A stretch of DNA of 5,586 nt from an uncultured Eubacterium sp. (GTDB lineage Bacteria; Bacillota_A; Clostridia; Lachnospirales; Lachnospiraceae). The notes under the pieces were generated by a model. The model did not search any database. It was not told the DNA's origin and saw only the letters and a program-made list of their open reading frames with translations. Both the position numbers and the translations under genes were made by a program. How positions within the stretch are numbered: the stretch's first letter is position 1; each line of letters begins with the position of its first letter. The stretch spans positions 1-5,586 of the forward strand of contig CAJUSH010000072.1 in the NCBI GenBank assembly GCA_910589045.1, read 5' to 3'. Below, one piece after another: positions 5,440 to 5,586 of this stretch.

Positions 5440-5478
5440 GCTGTTTTTGCTCCGCGCCCGCTGCATTACGGTTCACTC

Positions 5479-5514
5479 GTTACTATTCACGGCTCGGGAG
5501 CCGCTCATAGTAAC
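5479..5514. repeat. Two-tier inverted repeat (GTTACTAT...ATAGTAAC)
   Basis: Outer 8-bp arms GTTACTAT (5479-5486) and ATAGTAAC (5507-5514), an opposing 3-base internal loop (TCA and CTC), and inner 6-bp arms CGGCTC and GAGCCG (5490-5495 and 5498-5503) around GG. It is almost fully symmetric over 36 bases. It lies upstream of the candidate kinase promoter and has no U-tail. The form is like that of REP-type interspersed palindromes. Confidence 0.85.
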
Positions 5515-5519
5515 GATTC

Positions 5520-5558
5520 GGGGCGATATTGAGAGTTTTGCTTCGCAAAAATCGCCCC
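5520..5558. repeat. Second composite inverted repeat (GGGGCGAT...ATCGCCCC)
   Basis: Outer arms GGGGCGAT (5520-5527) and ATCGCCCC (5551-5558), and inner arms TTTTGC (5536-5541) and GCAAAA (5545-5550) around TTC. The 3' arms are contiguous, while the 5' arms are separated by an 8-base bulge (5528-5535), so the whole folds as a 14-bp stem with one bulge. It follows the previous palindrome by five bases and may be a second module of the same element, or a terminator-like structure of whatever lies to the right; no clear U-tract follows. Confidence 0.8.
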
Positions 5559-5586
5559 TCACACCTGAATCATGTTCTTACGGACT

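Larger units (their letters stand above)
5277..5586. other. Gene-free region upstream of the kinase
   Basis: This 310-bp stretch has no credible coding sequence. It holds the kinase ribosome-binding site, a candidate promoter, two composite palindromes and a GC-rich leader (about 5317-5400) with only short possible stems such as GGAA-ATCC-TTCC near 5379-5390. The last bases, 5559-5586, show nothing recognisable. Confidence 0.7.

Noticed and set aside
5224..5466. Minus-strand open frame of 80 codons overlapping the kinase start
   Set aside because: It overlaps the kinase start region in another frame, has no Shine-Dalgarno sequence and shows low-complexity composition typical of chance frames.

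Overview
The window is a pentose-catabolism gene cluster with all five genes on the minus strand, so transcription runs right to left. Strong Shine-Dalgarno sites, a TPP-dependent transketolase split into two genes, a short TalC-type transaldolase, GC-rich third codon positions and hairpin-rich intergenic DNA suggest a moderately GC-rich member of Clostridia, most likely a Lachnospiraceae-like gut anaerobe. That taxonomic reading is inference.

Layout in transcription order: (1) 5277-5586 is a gene-free leader with two complex hairpins, a candidate promoter and a ribosome-binding site. (2) 5276-3684 is an FGGY-family sugar kinase, probably the ribulokinase of the AraK type. (3) 3683-3453 is an intergenic region with a well-formed extended -10 promoter, an A/T-rich UP-like tract and a hairpin-rich leader. 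(4) 3452-2799 is transaldolase. (5) 2729-1893 and 1905-961 are the N- and C-terminal subunits of a split transketolase, overlapping by 13 bp. (6) 960-738 is a hairpin-packed intergenic region. (7) 737-45 is L-ribulose-5-phosphate 4-epimerase (AraD). (8) 1-58 holds two copies of a perfect 20-bp inverted repeat, one built into the last codons and stop of araD.

Together the enzymes take L-ribulose to L-ribulose 5-phosphate (kinase), then to D-xylulose 5-phosphate (AraD), and feed it through the non-oxidative pentose phosphate reactions (transketolase, transaldolase) to fructose 6-phosphate and glyceraldehyde 3-phosphate. The arabinose isomerase AraA, a transporter and a regulator are not in the window and may lie outside it. 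The same kinds of genes (araK, tal, tkt, araD) are grouped in the arabinose cluster of Clostridium acetobutylicum, as I recall it.

The enzymes are ordinary. The parts worth a second look are non-coding: the tandem dyads at the araD stop, a 24-bp repeat just after two different stop codons, and palindromic hairpin blocks in the larger intergenic gaps. No phage, transposase, CRISPR, tRNA or rRNA sequence is seen.
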